Part shown: positions 8,880 to 16,177 of the stretch, piece by piece
Numbering within the stretch: the first letter of the stretch is position 1
Layout: the number at the start of each line of letters is the position of its first letter
NCBI GenBank assembly: GCA_016720805.1
Contig: JADKJZ010000014.1
Coordinates: forward strand, 682,001-746,000
Length of the DNA stretch: 64,000 nt
Origin: Gemmatimonadota bacterium
GTDB taxonomy: Bacteria > Gemmatimonadota > Gemmatimonadetes > Gemmatimonadales > GWC2-71-9
Direction of reading: 5' to 3'
The notes under the pieces: model-generated
The model's input: only the letters and a program-made list of their open reading frames with translations
Told to the model about the DNA's origin: nothing
The model's database searches: none
Program-made: the position numbers and the translations under genes

Positions 8880-10516
8880 GTGATGACGCTCGGCGCCTCG
8901 CGACCGGTGTGCTTGGCGATGTTGGTCACCGTCAACGCGGCGGCAATCACCGCTGCCAACTGGGTTTGCACGTCGTCCGTGGCCAGCGGCGTCCCGGTGC
9001 CGACCTGCTCCAAGTAGAGCCGAATGGTCGCACCGCGTGTGCCCGTGCCGGACAATCGGACCACGATGCGGGCATCACCGTCGAGCAGAAGGCGAATGCC
9101 CTGGGCCGTCGCGGTCGAGCCATCGACCGGGTCGGTGAAGGCGAAGTCGTCCGCCGCGAGAACGGTGCGTCCGGCGACCATCGTCCCCGCGAGCGTCGGC
9201 AACCGCTCGCGGAGTGATCCCATCACCGCCTCACCCGAGGCGGTACTGACGTCCTCGTAGTCGTGCCGTGAGTAGTAGTCGCGACCGAAGCGCTGCCAAT
9301 GCCCCTCGAGGAGTTCGCGTACCGACTGCCCGGTCACGGCAAGGATGTTGAGCCAGCAGAGCACCGCCCACAGGCCGTCCTTCTCGCGCACGTGGGATGA
9401 ACCGGTGCCGAAGCTCTCTTCGCCGCACAACGTGATGCGCCCCGCATCGAGCAACGAGCAGAAGAACTTCCAGCCGGTGGGCGTCTCATAGCAGGGAATC
9501 CCGAGCGCGGCGGCCACCCGATCGACCGCCCGCGACGTCGGCATCGAGCGCGCCACGCCGGACAGCCCGGTGGTGTAGCCGGGCAGCACCGGAAGATGTG
9601 CCGCGAGCACGGCCAGCGAATCCGACGGGGCGACGTAGGTGCCGCGGCCGAGGATCATGTTGCGGTCACCATCACCATCCGAGGCGGCGCCAAAATCGTA
9701 TGCCCCCTGATGCATCACCACCTCGACCAGCTCGGCCGCGTGGACCAGGTTGGGATCGGGGTGCTCGCCGCCGAAGTCGGGCAGCGGGGTCCCGCGAATC
9801 ACGCTGCCCGCTGGCGCACCGCAGCGTCGCTCGAGCAGTTCGACGGCGTAGGGCCCGGTCACGGCGTGCATGGCGTCGAAGCGCATGGTGAAGCCGCGGG
9901 CGAAGAGCGCGCGAATCGCCGCGACATCAACCAGCGATTCCATCAGCGTGGCATAGTCCGCCACCGGATCGACGACCTCGACGACCATCATGCCGAGGTG
10001 CTGCTCGCCGAGGCGGTCAATGACGATGTCGTCGTGCTCCACCATCGTGTATTCCCGCAGCGTCGTGGCGCGAGCGGCAATGGCGTCCGTGATGGCCGGC
10101 GGTGCGGGGCCACCATTCTCCCCGTTGTACTTGATGCCGAAGTCGCCGTCTGGTCCGCCGGGGTTGTGGGAGGCGGAAAGGATGATCCCGCCGACGGCGC
10201 CGCGCAGCCGGATGAGGTGCGATGCGGCCGGTGTGGAGAGCAAGCCACCCTGGCCGACGATGGCGCGCTCGACCCCCCAGGCCGCCGCGAGCTTGAGAAT
10301 CTGCTGGACGGCCTCGCCGACGAAGGTGCGACCGTCGCCGCCGAGGACGATTGTTGCCCCGCGCCGGGGCACCGCCTCGGCCAGGATCGCCGCGGCGAAC
10401 GAGGCGAGGTAATGGGGCTCGCGAAATTCGGTGGTCGGCCGTCGCAGCCCCGAGGTGCCGGGGGAGCGCCGGCCGAAGTCCGGGGCGACGTGGGTCACGA
10501 AGCGGGGAGCGAGCAT
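8876..10516 (-). CDS. pgm: Phosphoglucomutase, eukaryotic PGM1 type
   Basis: Interconverts glucose 1-phosphate and glucose 6-phosphate. The 546-residue protein matches eukaryotic PGM1 along its whole length rather than the PgcA/ManB type: PGTSGLR near the start, catalytic phospho-serine loop LSASHNPGGPDGDFGIK, metal loop DGDGDRNMILG, sugar loop LCGEESFGTGSSHVREKDG, and phosphate-binding loop RLSGTGTRGATIRLYLE. It ends EAPSVIT like PGM1. The ATG at 10516 (MLAPRF) gives the usual length; an upstream ATG at 10600 would add a Pro/Gly-rich stretch overlapping the divergent pheA leader. It is divergent from the pheA attenuator, leaving about 80 bases for two promoters. Confidence 0.93.
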   Translation of the reverse strand: MLAPRFVTHVAPDFGRRSPGTSGLRRPTTEFREPHYLASFAAAILAEAVPRRGATIVLGGDGRTFVGEAVQQILKLAAAWGVERAIVGQGGLLSTPAASHLIRLRGAVGGIILSASHNPGGPDGDFGIKYNGENGGPAPPAITDAIAARATTLREYTMVEHDDIVIDRLGEQHLGMMVVEVVDPVADYATLMESLVDVAAIRALFARGFTMRFDAMHAVTGPYAVELLERRCGAPAGSVIRGTPLPDFGGEHPDPNLVHAAELVEVVMHQGAYDFGAASDGDGDRNMILGRGTYVAPSDSLAVLAAHLPVLPGYTTGLSGVARSMPTSRAVDRVAAALGIPCYETPTGWKFFCSLLDAGRITLCGEESFGTGSSHVREKDGLWAVLCWLNILAVTGQSVRELLEGHWQRFGRDYYSRHDYEDVSTASGEAVMGSLRERLPTLAGTMVAGRTVLAADDFAFTDPVDGSTATAQGIRLLLDGDARIVVRLSGTGTRGATIRLYLEQVGTGTPLATDDVQTQLAAVIAAALTVTNIAKHTGREAPSVIT

Positions 10517-10563
10517 CGGCGGTCCGGGTTGGGGAAAGGAACCCCCAATGAATAACCACCCCC

Positions 10564-10593
10564 TTGACGATGCGGCGGCGGGGTGGGTAACGT
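10564..10593 (+). promoter_or_regulatory. Candidate promoter of the pheA leader
   Basis: TTGACG (10564-10569) is followed after 18 bases by TAACGT (10588-10593). The -35 is one base off consensus; the -10 is weak. If used, transcription would start at about the leader ATG at 10599, making the leader peptide mRNA nearly leaderless. The match alone is modest, but it is the best in the divergent gap. Confidence 0.35.
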
Positions 10594-10598
10594 GCGGC

Positions 10599-10679
10599 AT
10601 GACTCGCGCCGCGATGTTTTACGCCTTTGCCTTTACCGCCTACCTCACCGAGGGGGCCGGGCACCGGCGTTTGCGCTAG
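10599..10679 (+). CDS. Phe/Tyr leader peptide of the pheA attenuator, 26 aa
   Basis: A short frame, ATG at 10599 to TAG at 10677-10679. Residues 7-15 read FYAFAFTAY, that is three Phe and two Tyr in nine positions, the control-codon cluster expected in a leader peptide that senses Phe/Tyr-tRNA charging. It lies directly upstream of prephenate dehydratase. Bases 10648-10659 inside its 3' half repeat exactly the 3' arm of the downstream terminator and can therefore form an antiterminator. A stalled ribosome on the last Phe codon at 10632 would reach to about 10647, just short of this segment. The ribosome-binding site is poor (GGGTGGG), compatible with leaderless translation. Confidence 0.8.
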   Translation: MTRAAMFYAFAFTAYLTEGAGHRRLR

Positions 10680-10717
10680 GACGACGCGCAGCACGAGTGA
10701 TCCGGCGGCCCCCTCGG
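10648..10717 (+). promoter_or_regulatory. Antiterminator pairing of the pheA attenuator
   Basis: CCGAGGGGGCCG at 10648-10659 is perfectly complementary to CGGCCCCCTCGG at 10706-10717, which is also the 5' arm of the terminator stem. The two structures are mutually exclusive. Pairing here would free the terminator 3' arm (10721-10733) and allow readthrough into pheA when the ribosome stalls on Phe or Tyr codons. Confidence 0.75.
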
Positions 10718-10740
10718 AATCCGAGGGGGCCGCTTCGTTT
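10705..10740 (+). terminator. Attenuator terminator before pheA
   Basis: A perfect 13-bp GC-rich stem (10705-10717 with 10721-10733), AAT loop, then TTCGTTT. It lies 25 bases after the leader stop and 31 bases before the pheA ATG. The same stem-plus-TTCGTT layout follows the PEP-CTERM gene at 48876-48917. Confidence 0.85.
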
Positions 10741-10770
10741 GTATCCCTGTCCCAGTCTCAGGAGTCCCGC

Positions 10771-11328
10771 ATGACCCGCATTGCCTATCAGGGCGCCCCC
10801 GGCGCCTACAGCGAACTCGCCGCTCGCACCCTGTATCCCAAGGCTCGCCTGGTGCCGACCGCCGACTTTGCCGGGGTGGTGCGTGCGGTGGCGAGCGGCG
10901 TCGTCGACTTGGCGATTCTCCCGGTCCGGAACAGCGTGATCGGGCGCGTCGTCGAGGCGCAAGACGCCCTCGGCGCCGTGTCGGGTCTCACCGTGGTCAA
11001 TCAGCTGACCTTGCCGGTGCGGCACTGCCTGATGGCGCTTCCCGGCGCCGACCTCGCGTCGCTCCGTTGGGTGGAAAGCCATCCCGCGGCGTTGGCGCAG
11101 TGTGCCCGATGGCTGTCGTCGCAACGGCTCACGCCGCGTGCCGTGGCCGACACGGCGGGGGCGGCCCAGGCGATCGCAACCGACCGGGACTACAGCCGCG
11201 CGGCGATCGCCGGTGTCGAGGCCGCGTCGCACTACGGCCTCGAGATCATCGCGGAAGGGATCGCCGACGCACCCGACAATCGCACCGATTTCGTGGTCGT
11301 CGCGGTCGCGGCGCGGGCGGCGGCATGA
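10771..11328 (+). CDS. pheA: Prephenate dehydratase, monofunctional, no ACT domain
   Basis: Converts prephenate to phenylpyruvate in phenylalanine synthesis. The 185-residue protein begins with MTRIAYQGAPGAYSE, the GxxGxYSE motif of the family, and ends after the NRTDF segment, which corresponds to the catalytic NxTRF motif with Thr kept. There is no C-terminal ACT domain, so allosteric inhibition by Phe is unlikely and the attenuator upstream probably supplies the control. Two normally conserved charged positions differ: PVRNS instead of PxENS and TDF instead of TRF. The AGGAG at 10760-10764 fixes the ATG at 10771. The stop overlaps the aroH ATG. Confidence 0.85.
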   Translation: MTRIAYQGAPGAYSELAARTLYPKARLVPTADFAGVVRAVASGVVDLAILPVRNSVIGRVVEAQDALGAVSGLTVVNQLTLPVRHCLMALPGADLASLRWVESHPAALAQCARWLSSQRLTPRAVADTAGAAQAIATDRDYSRAAIAGVEAASHYGLEIIAEGIADAPDNRTDFVVVAVAARAAA

Positions 11329-11750
11329 CACTCCGACGGCTGATGGCACGGGCCCTTGGATTCCCCTCGGTGCGGGCCATTCGCGGCGCGATCACCGTGC
11401 CGACGGACGACGCCGAGGCGATCCGCGAGGCGGTGATCGAGCTGCTCGACGCAGTGCGGCGCGAGAATGCGCTCGCCGACCACGAGGTGATCAGCGCAAT
11501 CTTCACCGCCACCGCCGACCTCTCGGCGGCGTTTCCCGCGGAGACTGCCCGAGCCGCCGGATGGCATCGGGTGCCGCTGTTGTGCACGTCGGAAATCGCC
11601 GTGCCGGGATCGATGCCACGTTGCCTGCGGCTGCTGGTGCATGTAGAGCGCGTGTGGGGGCGGCGCGAGGTGCGCCATGTCTATCTGCGGGATGCGACGC
11701 GGCTGCGGCCCGATCTGGTCGAGCCGGCCCTCGCGGTGCTCAGCGCCTGA
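11325..11750 (+). CDS. aroH: Chorismate mutase, AroH type
   Basis: A 141-residue homolog of the trimeric Bacillus subtilis chorismate mutase, which rearranges chorismate to prephenate. Signatures are RAIRGAITV with the substrate-binding Arg, FTATADLSAAFPAETAR, PLLCTSEIAVPGSMPRCLR with the active-site Cys and Arg, and the HVYLRDA end. The first 15 residues are extra compared with B. subtilis. It overlaps pheA by four bases, so one attenuated transcript makes the two consecutive enzymes from chorismate to phenylpyruvate. Confidence 0.95.
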   Translation: MTLRRLMARALGFPSVRAIRGAITVPTDDAEAIREAVIELLDAVRRENALADHEVISAIFTATADLSAAFPAETARAAGWHRVPLLCTSEIAVPGSMPRCLRLLVHVERVWGRREVRHVYLRDATRLRPDLVEPALAVLSA

Positions 11751-11904
11751 CCGGGGTCCCCGGCGAGAGGCGCACGATCCCGCGGATGATGCTGATGACG
11801 CCCGCGGCGAGCGCCAGGTGAATCAGCCCCGTGGTGGGCTGGAGGACGAACTGCAGGAAGCCCCAGAACGCGATGAGCAGCAGGCCGGCAGCGAGTTCGA
11901 ACAC
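11740..11904 (-). CDS. Small two-helix membrane protein, 54 aa
   Basis: A GTG-started frame at 11904 encodes two hydrophobic helices, LAAGLLLIAFWGFLQFVL and GLIHLALAAGVISIIRGIV, with a short loop and a positive tail. The pattern resembles the tiny DUF5670/lmo0937-type membrane proteins (helix, GGLIH-like turn, helix). It overlaps the 3' end of aroH by 11 bases on the other strand. No good ribosome-binding site is visible, so the start and even the gene are uncertain; the amphipathic and hydrophobic pattern is the main support. Confidence 0.5.
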   Translation of the reverse strand: MFELAAGLLLIAFWGFLQFVLQPTTGLIHLALAAGVISIIRGIVRLSPGTPVRR

Positions 11905-11930
11905 GGAGGTGTCTCGGGGGTATGGGATTG

Positions 11931-11959
11931 TTGACGCCCTTCCGGCGCCATCGTATTAT
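11931..11959 (+). promoter_or_regulatory. Sigma-70-like promoter of the pterin-synthase operon
   Basis: TTGACG (11931-11936), 17-base spacer, TATTAT (11954-11959): nine to ten consensus matches at ideal spacing, and by far the best such match in this GC-rich window. Transcription would start near 11966, leaving about 220 untranslated bases before the ATG at 12189. Confidence 0.65.
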
Positions 11960-11965
11960 AACCGG

Positions 11966-12188
11966 TGGCCGGACGGTGGCGGGGAGCCAACGTTTCGAGC
12001 CAACAGGTCCGAGGATGGGCCCACATTCCAGGTCCGACGCCACGCCCCTTGGGGGAAGACGGACGACAGGGAGAGGGCGCCAAAAGTGTCTCCACGGGCT
12101 TCGAAATTATCCATCCCCGCCATCGTTCGACCATCCGGCGCCGCCTCCCCGAGGTAGCGCCGTTCGCATTTCCTCCCATGGACGCCCC
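11966..12188 (+). other. Long untranslated leader before the pterin synthase gene
   Basis: About 220 bases with no convincing reading frame. It contains two copies of CAGGTCCGA 25 bases apart (12004-12012 and 12029-12037), a GTGGCG/CGCCAC pair that could close around the first copy, and a CCCC-TT-GGGG hairpin near 12046. I compared it by eye with SRP RNA, 6S RNA, preQ1 and THF riboswitch cores and saw no match. Confidence 0.4.
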
Positions 12189-12608
12189 ATGCCGCACGCC
12201 ACCGTGGTTCGCCGCGCGCACTTCAACGCCGCCCACCGGCTGCACAACCCGACCCGCTCCGACGAGTGGAACCGGGCCACCTTCGGGCCGTGCAACAACC
12301 CGAATTATCACGGTCACAATTACGAAGTGGAGCTCTGCGTCGCCGGTCCGATCGATGCCGACACCGGGTACGTGGTCGACGTCGGCCATCTGACCACGCT
12401 CTTCGACGCGCACGTGCACGCGCATCTGGACCACCGCAATCTCAATCTCGACGTCCCGTGGTTTGCCGATCGCCTGGCGTCGGCCGAGAACATTGCGGTC
12501 TACATCTGGGAGCAACTCGCGCCGCGCATTCCGGCCGGCCGCCTCGTGCGCGTCCGCCTCTGGGAGACGCCGCGCAACTACGTCGAGTACGAGGGGCCTG
12601 ACGCATGA
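12189..12608 (+). CDS. 6-pyruvoyl-tetrahydropterin synthase family (PTPS/QueD)
   Basis: A 139-residue T-fold enzyme. Zinc ligands are in AAHRLH and HGHNYEVE, the catalytic Cys is in FGPCNNPNYHGHNY, and the ENIAVYIWE and RLWETPRNYVEYEG segments supply the second catalytic residue and the pterin-binding Glu. The LDHRNLNLDVPWFA and SAENIAVYIWEQL stretches are closer to animal PTPS than to short QueD proteins. PTPS makes 6-pyruvoyl-tetrahydropterin from dihydroneopterin triphosphate; QueD makes the queuosine precursor. The adjacent SDR, overlapping by four bases, favours a biopterin-type role, but QueD function cannot be excluded. Confidence 0.85.
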   Translation: MPHATVVRRAHFNAAHRLHNPTRSDEWNRATFGPCNNPNYHGHNYEVELCVAGPIDADTGYVVDVGHLTTLFDAHVHAHLDHRNLNLDVPWFADRLASAENIAVYIWEQLAPRIPAGRLVRVRLWETPRNYVEYEGPDA

Positions 12609-13300
12609 GTGAAGCCACGTCCCGACCACTTGCGCTGGTCACCGGCGCCTCGCGCGGCATCGGGGCGGCCACCGCGACGGCACTCGTCGGAGCGGGCTAC
12701 CGGGTCATTCGCATGGCCCGGTCGCCGATGCCTCCGCTGGCGCACTGCCACGATGTCGCCGTCGACCTCGCCGACCACGCGGCACGCTCGGCTGCGCTGA
12801 CGGCGCTCGTGCACGACCTCGGCATCCCCGACGTGGTGGTGAACAACGCCGGCTCCTTTCTCCTCGCGCCACTCGAGGAAAGCAGTGACGCGCTGCTCCG
12901 CGAGCAGCTCGCGATCAACCTCGAGGCGCCGTTCGCCGTGGCGCGCACCTTCCTCCCGGCGATGCGACTGCGCGGCCACGGGACCCATGTCCTCGTCGGC
13001 AGCATCGCCGATTGGCGCGCGTTCCCCGAGAACGCCGCCTACTCGGCCTCGAAGTTCGGCGCCCGCGGTCTGCACGAAGTGCTCCTCGAAGAGATGCGTG
13101 GCAGTGGCGTCCGCTGCACCCTCGTCTCGCCCGGACCGACCGACACCTCGATCTGGGACCCGATGGACCCCGACGCGCGCACCGACCTGCCCAGCCGCGC
13201 CGAGATGCTGCGTCCGAGCGACGTCGCCGATGCGATCCTCTACGCCGTGGCCGCACCGAGGCATGTGCAGGTGGAAGTGATTCGGCTCGGAGCGAATTAG
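12605..13300 (+). CDS. Short-chain dehydrogenase/reductase, possible sepiapterin reductase
   Basis: A 231-residue classical SDR: TGASRGIG for NADP binding near residue 13, NNAGSF near 80, catalytic Ser in VGSIAD, YSASK near 144, and PGPTDT after the active site. The TGASRGIG form with a following basic residue set suits NADPH. Its ATG overlaps the PTPS stop, so a reductase acting on the PTPS product (sepiapterin reductase-like) is a reasonable inference; the substrate itself cannot be seen. Confidence 0.85.
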   Translation: MSEATSRPLALVTGASRGIGAATATALVGAGYRVIRMARSPMPPLAHCHDVAVDLADHAARSAALTALVHDLGIPDVVVNNAGSFLLAPLEESSDALLREQLAINLEAPFAVARTFLPAMRLRGHGTHVLVGSIADWRAFPENAAYSASKFGARGLHEVLLEEMRGSGVRCTLVSPGPTDTSIWDPMDPDARTDLPSRAEMLRPSDVADAILYAVAAPRHVQVEVIRLGAN

Positions 13301-13306
13301 CTGAAT

Positions 13307-13433
13307 GGTGAACGGTGAACGGGACGCGGCCGATGGCCGCGCTTGGTGAGGAGTGAGGGGGGAACCGCGTCGCGAGATTGTCCCCGTTCACCGTTCACCG
13401 TTCACCCTTACCCCTCACCCCTCACCCCTCACC
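13307..13433. repeat. Heptamer array A between the SDR and the next gene
   Basis: Two GGTGAAC units (13307-13320), a GCGGCC-GAT-GGCCGC hairpin (13326-13340), GGTGAGG-AGTGAGG (13345-13358), three GTTCACC units (13386-13406) and three CTCACC(C) units (13414-13433). The later units are reverse complements of the earlier ones. The array runs to within four bases of the next ATG and replaces its ribosome-binding site. Confidence 0.75.
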
Positions 13434-13436
13434 GTC

Positions 13437-14012
13437 ATGCACATCGAACTCACCGACCATCTCCGCTGCCCCGAAGCCCACGACGAGGCGTTCCTCGTGC
13501 TGCTGCCCGGCCGCATGGACGGTCGTCGGGTGATGCGCGGCGAGCTCGGCTGCCCGATCTGCCAGTGGAGCACCACCTGGGACGACGGCGTGCCCGACTT
13601 CGGTGGTGGCGTGGCGTCGGTCGGTGATCCACCCTGCGACGCCACGGCCCTGGTTGCCATGCTGGGGATCGAGGGTGCCGGGGGATGGCTCGCGCTGGCC
13701 GGGACGATGGCCAGCCTGGCGGCCGAGGTGAGTGTCTTGCTGCCCGGTGTCGGTGTGGTGGCGATCAATCCACCCGACGACCTGCGCCCGGAGGGCGGTG
13801 TTCAGCTGTTGCGCAGCGGCCGATGGCCCCTCAAGCAGCACGCGCTGCGCGGCGTGGCCCTCGGCGAGGGCGCCGAGTCCTGGACCACGCAGGCACTGGG
13901 CAGCGTGCTGCCAGGGCTTCGCGGGGTTGGTGTGGGAAATGCTGCCGTGGGCGGGGTGGGGCGAGAGGTGCTGGCGGAAGCGGGCGGGCTGTGGGTCGTG
14001 CGCTGCGGCTGA
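13437..14012 (+). CDS. Unknown protein with Trm112-like zinc-binding start, 191 aa
   Basis: The first 50 residues hold LRCPEAHDE and ELGCPICQWSTTWDDGVPDF, a Cys/His plus CPxC arrangement followed by a DGVPDF turn, as in Trm112/UPF0434-like zinc-binding domains. The remaining 140 residues are hydrophobic, Ala/Gly/Val-rich and might form a Rossmann-like or SAM-binding-like domain, but I see no diagnostic motif. There is no Shine-Dalgarno sequence at the ATG because the heptamer array ends there. It converges with the acyl-CoA ligase gene. Confidence 0.6.
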   Translation: MHIELTDHLRCPEAHDEAFLVLLPGRMDGRRVMRGELGCPICQWSTTWDDGVPDFGGGVASVGDPPCDATALVAMLGIEGAGGWLALAGTMASLAAEVSVLLPGVGVVAINPPDDLRPEGGVQLLRSGRWPLKQHALRGVALGEGAESWTTQALGSVLPGLRGVGVGNAAVGGVGREVLAEAGGLWVVRCG

Positions 14013-14018
14013 TTCCGG

Positions 14019-15815
14019 CTAGTCGTCGTCGGTGTACAGCGCCTCGATCTGGTCCTTGTTGTGCTCTTCGACCACGCGGCGCCGGATCGATTGCTTCGGC
14101 GTGAGTTCGCCCGCCTCGATCGTGAAGTCGTGGGCCAGGATGAGGAACTTCTTCGGGGTCTCGAACTGCGCCAGATCGCGGAAGCTCTTGCGCGCCTCGC
14201 GCGCCAACTTGTCCTGCACCTCCGGCATGGTGACGAGCTTCTCGGGAGGGAGCTTTGGCAAGCCCTTCACCGCGAGCCACGCGCCAAGCACGGAAAAGTT
14301 GGGCACCAGCAGCATGATCGGGAACTTCCGCTTGTCGCCCAGCATCACGGCGTTGGTGAAGAACTTGTTGGTCTTCAGCAGTCCTTCGATCGGTTGCGGA
14401 GCGATGTTCTTGCCGCCCGCGGTGACGATCAGGTCCTTCTTGCGATCGGTGATGCGCAGGCAGCCTTCGCTGTCGATCTCGCCGATGTCGCCGGTGTGGA
14501 ACCATCGATCGTGGTCAATCGCCTCTTCGGTCGCGCCGGGGAGGTTGTAGTACCCCTGCATGACATGCGGACCGCGGGTGAGGATCTCGCCGTCGGAGGC
14601 GATCTTGATCTCGACGCCCGGGATCGGCCGTCCGACGGTTCCCGGCTTGTGCAGGGCGGGCGTGTTCACGGTGATCACGGGTGAGGTTTCGGTCAGGCCG
14701 TACCCCTCGTAGATCACCAGCTTCGCGGCGATGAAGAAGCGGCAGATTTCCGGATTGAGCGGCGCGCCCCCGGAGACCATCATCCGGATCCGGCCCCCGG
14801 TGCGGGCGCGCAGCTTCGAGAAGACCAGCGCGTCGGCGAGCTTCATGCCGAGCACCAGGCCCATGGGGACGCGGCGCCGGGCGAGGGCGTAGTCGAGGTA
14901 CTTTTCACCCGTCGCTCGTGCCCACTCGAAGATCGCCCGCTTCGGGCCGCCGGCCGACATCGCGCCTTCGACGGCCCGGGCATAGATCTTCTCGTACAAG
15001 CGCGGCACCGACGCCAGGACGGTGGGTCGCACCTCGACCAATTCCGCAGCCACGGTTTCGTGCGACGTGGCATAACTGATCTGCACGCCGGCATACACCA
15101 TCACGTAGTGGCCGACCATCCGCTCGAAGATGTGCGACAGCGGCAGGAAGGAGAGACACTCGTCATCTGCACGAATGTCGAGCACCGACAGGGACGACAC
15201 CACATTGCTCGTGATGTTGCCGTGCGAGAGCATCACCCCTTTCGGGTTGCCCGTCGTACCGGAAGTGTAGATCAACGTGGCGAGGTCGCCCGGCAGGGCC
15301 AGGCGCGCCTCGGCTTCCCAGTCGTCGTAGCGGCTTTCAGCGGCGGCGCCACGGGCGAGGAATTCGGTGAACGACTCGACGCCCTCGGGGCGCGGGGCGT
15401 CGTCGAAGAGCACGATCTGCGTGAGCGCCGGCAACTCCGCCCGGATCTCCAGGATCTTGGCGAGTTGGACCAGCGACGACACGAACAGGACCCGCACCCC
15501 GGCGTCGTGCAGGATGTACTGCATCTGGCGGGCGGGGAGGGTCGGATAAATCGGCACATCGACGAGGCGGGCGGCGAGGCAGCCGAAATCGGTGATCGCC
15601 CATTCCGGGCGATTCTCCGACAGGATGCCGATCCGGTCGCCGGGCGCGAGCCCCAGCTCGCGAAGTGCGGCGTGGGCCGCCCGCACCTTGCCGTGCAGCG
15701 TCGGCCAACTCGTCGACTGCCAATGCCCGTCACGCTTGATCCGCATGACCACCGGCCGCTGTCCGAACCGCCGGGCGGCCTCGAAGAAGAGGTCGTTCAG
15801 CGTCGCCGGCGTCAC
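14019..15815 (-). CDS. Long-chain acyl-CoA ligase (AMP-binding)
   Basis: A 598-residue adenylate-forming enzyme of the FadD/ACSL type, activating fatty acids to acyl-CoA. The P-loop motif LIYTSGTTGNPKGVMLSHGN lies near residue 190, YGLTETSPV near 375, HTGDIGEID near 445, and ITDRKKDLIVTAGGKNIAP near 460 with the A10 region behind. The C-terminus QSIRRRVVEEHNKDQIEAL fits eukaryotic-like long-chain ligases. It is the last gene of a minus-strand run with a TPR protein and a lipoprotein, joined by four-base overlaps. Confidence 0.93.
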   Translation of the reverse strand: MTPATLNDLFFEAARRFGQRPVVMRIKRDGHWQSTSWPTLHGKVRAAHAALRELGLAPGDRIGILSENRPEWAITDFGCLAARLVDVPIYPTLPARQMQYILHDAGVRVLFVSSLVQLAKILEIRAELPALTQIVLFDDAPRPEGVESFTEFLARGAAAESRYDDWEAEARLALPGDLATLIYTSGTTGNPKGVMLSHGNITSNVVSSLSVLDIRADDECLSFLPLSHIFERMVGHYVMVYAGVQISYATSHETVAAELVEVRPTVLASVPRLYEKIYARAVEGAMSAGGPKRAIFEWARATGEKYLDYALARRRVPMGLVLGMKLADALVFSKLRARTGGRIRMMVSGGAPLNPEICRFFIAAKLVIYEGYGLTETSPVITVNTPALHKPGTVGRPIPGVEIKIASDGEILTRGPHVMQGYYNLPGATEEAIDHDRWFHTGDIGEIDSEGCLRITDRKKDLIVTAGGKNIAPQPIEGLLKTNKFFTNAVMLGDKRKFPIMLLVPNFSVLGAWLAVKGLPKLPPEKLVTMPEVQDKLAREARKSFRDLAQFETPKKFLILAHDFTIEAGELTPKQSIRRRVVEEHNKDQIEALYTDDD

Positions 15816-16177
15816 GGGGTCGGCCTGCCGGTGCCCGTCACGGCCGGCAGCAAGGTGATACTGATCGGATCGGAGCGCAGCGTGCCGACGGCGGCCTGCA
15901 CGCGCGCAGTGCCGGTGGCCGCCCGTCCCGAGAGGACGCCCGTCGTCGAGTCGAGCACGAGCAACGCGGTGTCGGCCGTGTACCAGCGAATGACCGAAGG
16001 CACCGAGTCGCCCTGCTGATTCAACGCGCGGGCACGGAGGGTGACCTGTTGGCCGAGGGGCAGCGGCACCGGACTCTGGGTGCGCACCTCGATGGCCACC
16101 ACGCCGTCGCTGTCGGCGGGCAGGGCCGAACAGGCGGCGAGTGCTCCTCCGAGGAGCAGCGGGACGAGCACCCTCAT
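15812..16177 (-). CDS. Lipoprotein with bacterial Ig-like (Big2-type) domain
   Basis: A 121-residue protein starting MRVLVPLLLGGALAACSA, a lipoprotein signal with lipobox LAAC. The rest reads like one Big2-type Ig-like unit: VAIEV, LPLGQQVTLRARALNQQGD, IRWYTADTALLVLDSTTG, VLSGRAATGTARVQA. The ATG at 16177 was chosen because the longer frame adds only Arg-rich sequence from the overlapping gene. It overlaps its upstream TPR gene and the downstream ligase gene by four bases each. The role is unknown. Confidence 0.8.
   Translation of the reverse strand: MRVLVPLLLGGALAACSALPADSDGVVAIEVRTQSPVPLPLGQQVTLRARALNQQGDSVPSVIRWYTADTALLVLDSTTGVLSGRAATGTARVQAAVGTLRSDPISITLLPAVTGTGRPTP

Noticed and set aside
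10431..10598. Longer N-terminus for the pheA leader peptide
   Set aside because: Extension lies antisense to the phosphoglucomutase start and destroys the compact leader layout.
11966..12188. Known riboswitch or SRP/6S RNA in the pterin leader
   Set aside because: No core sequence of preQ1, THF, SRP or 6S RNA could be matched by eye.
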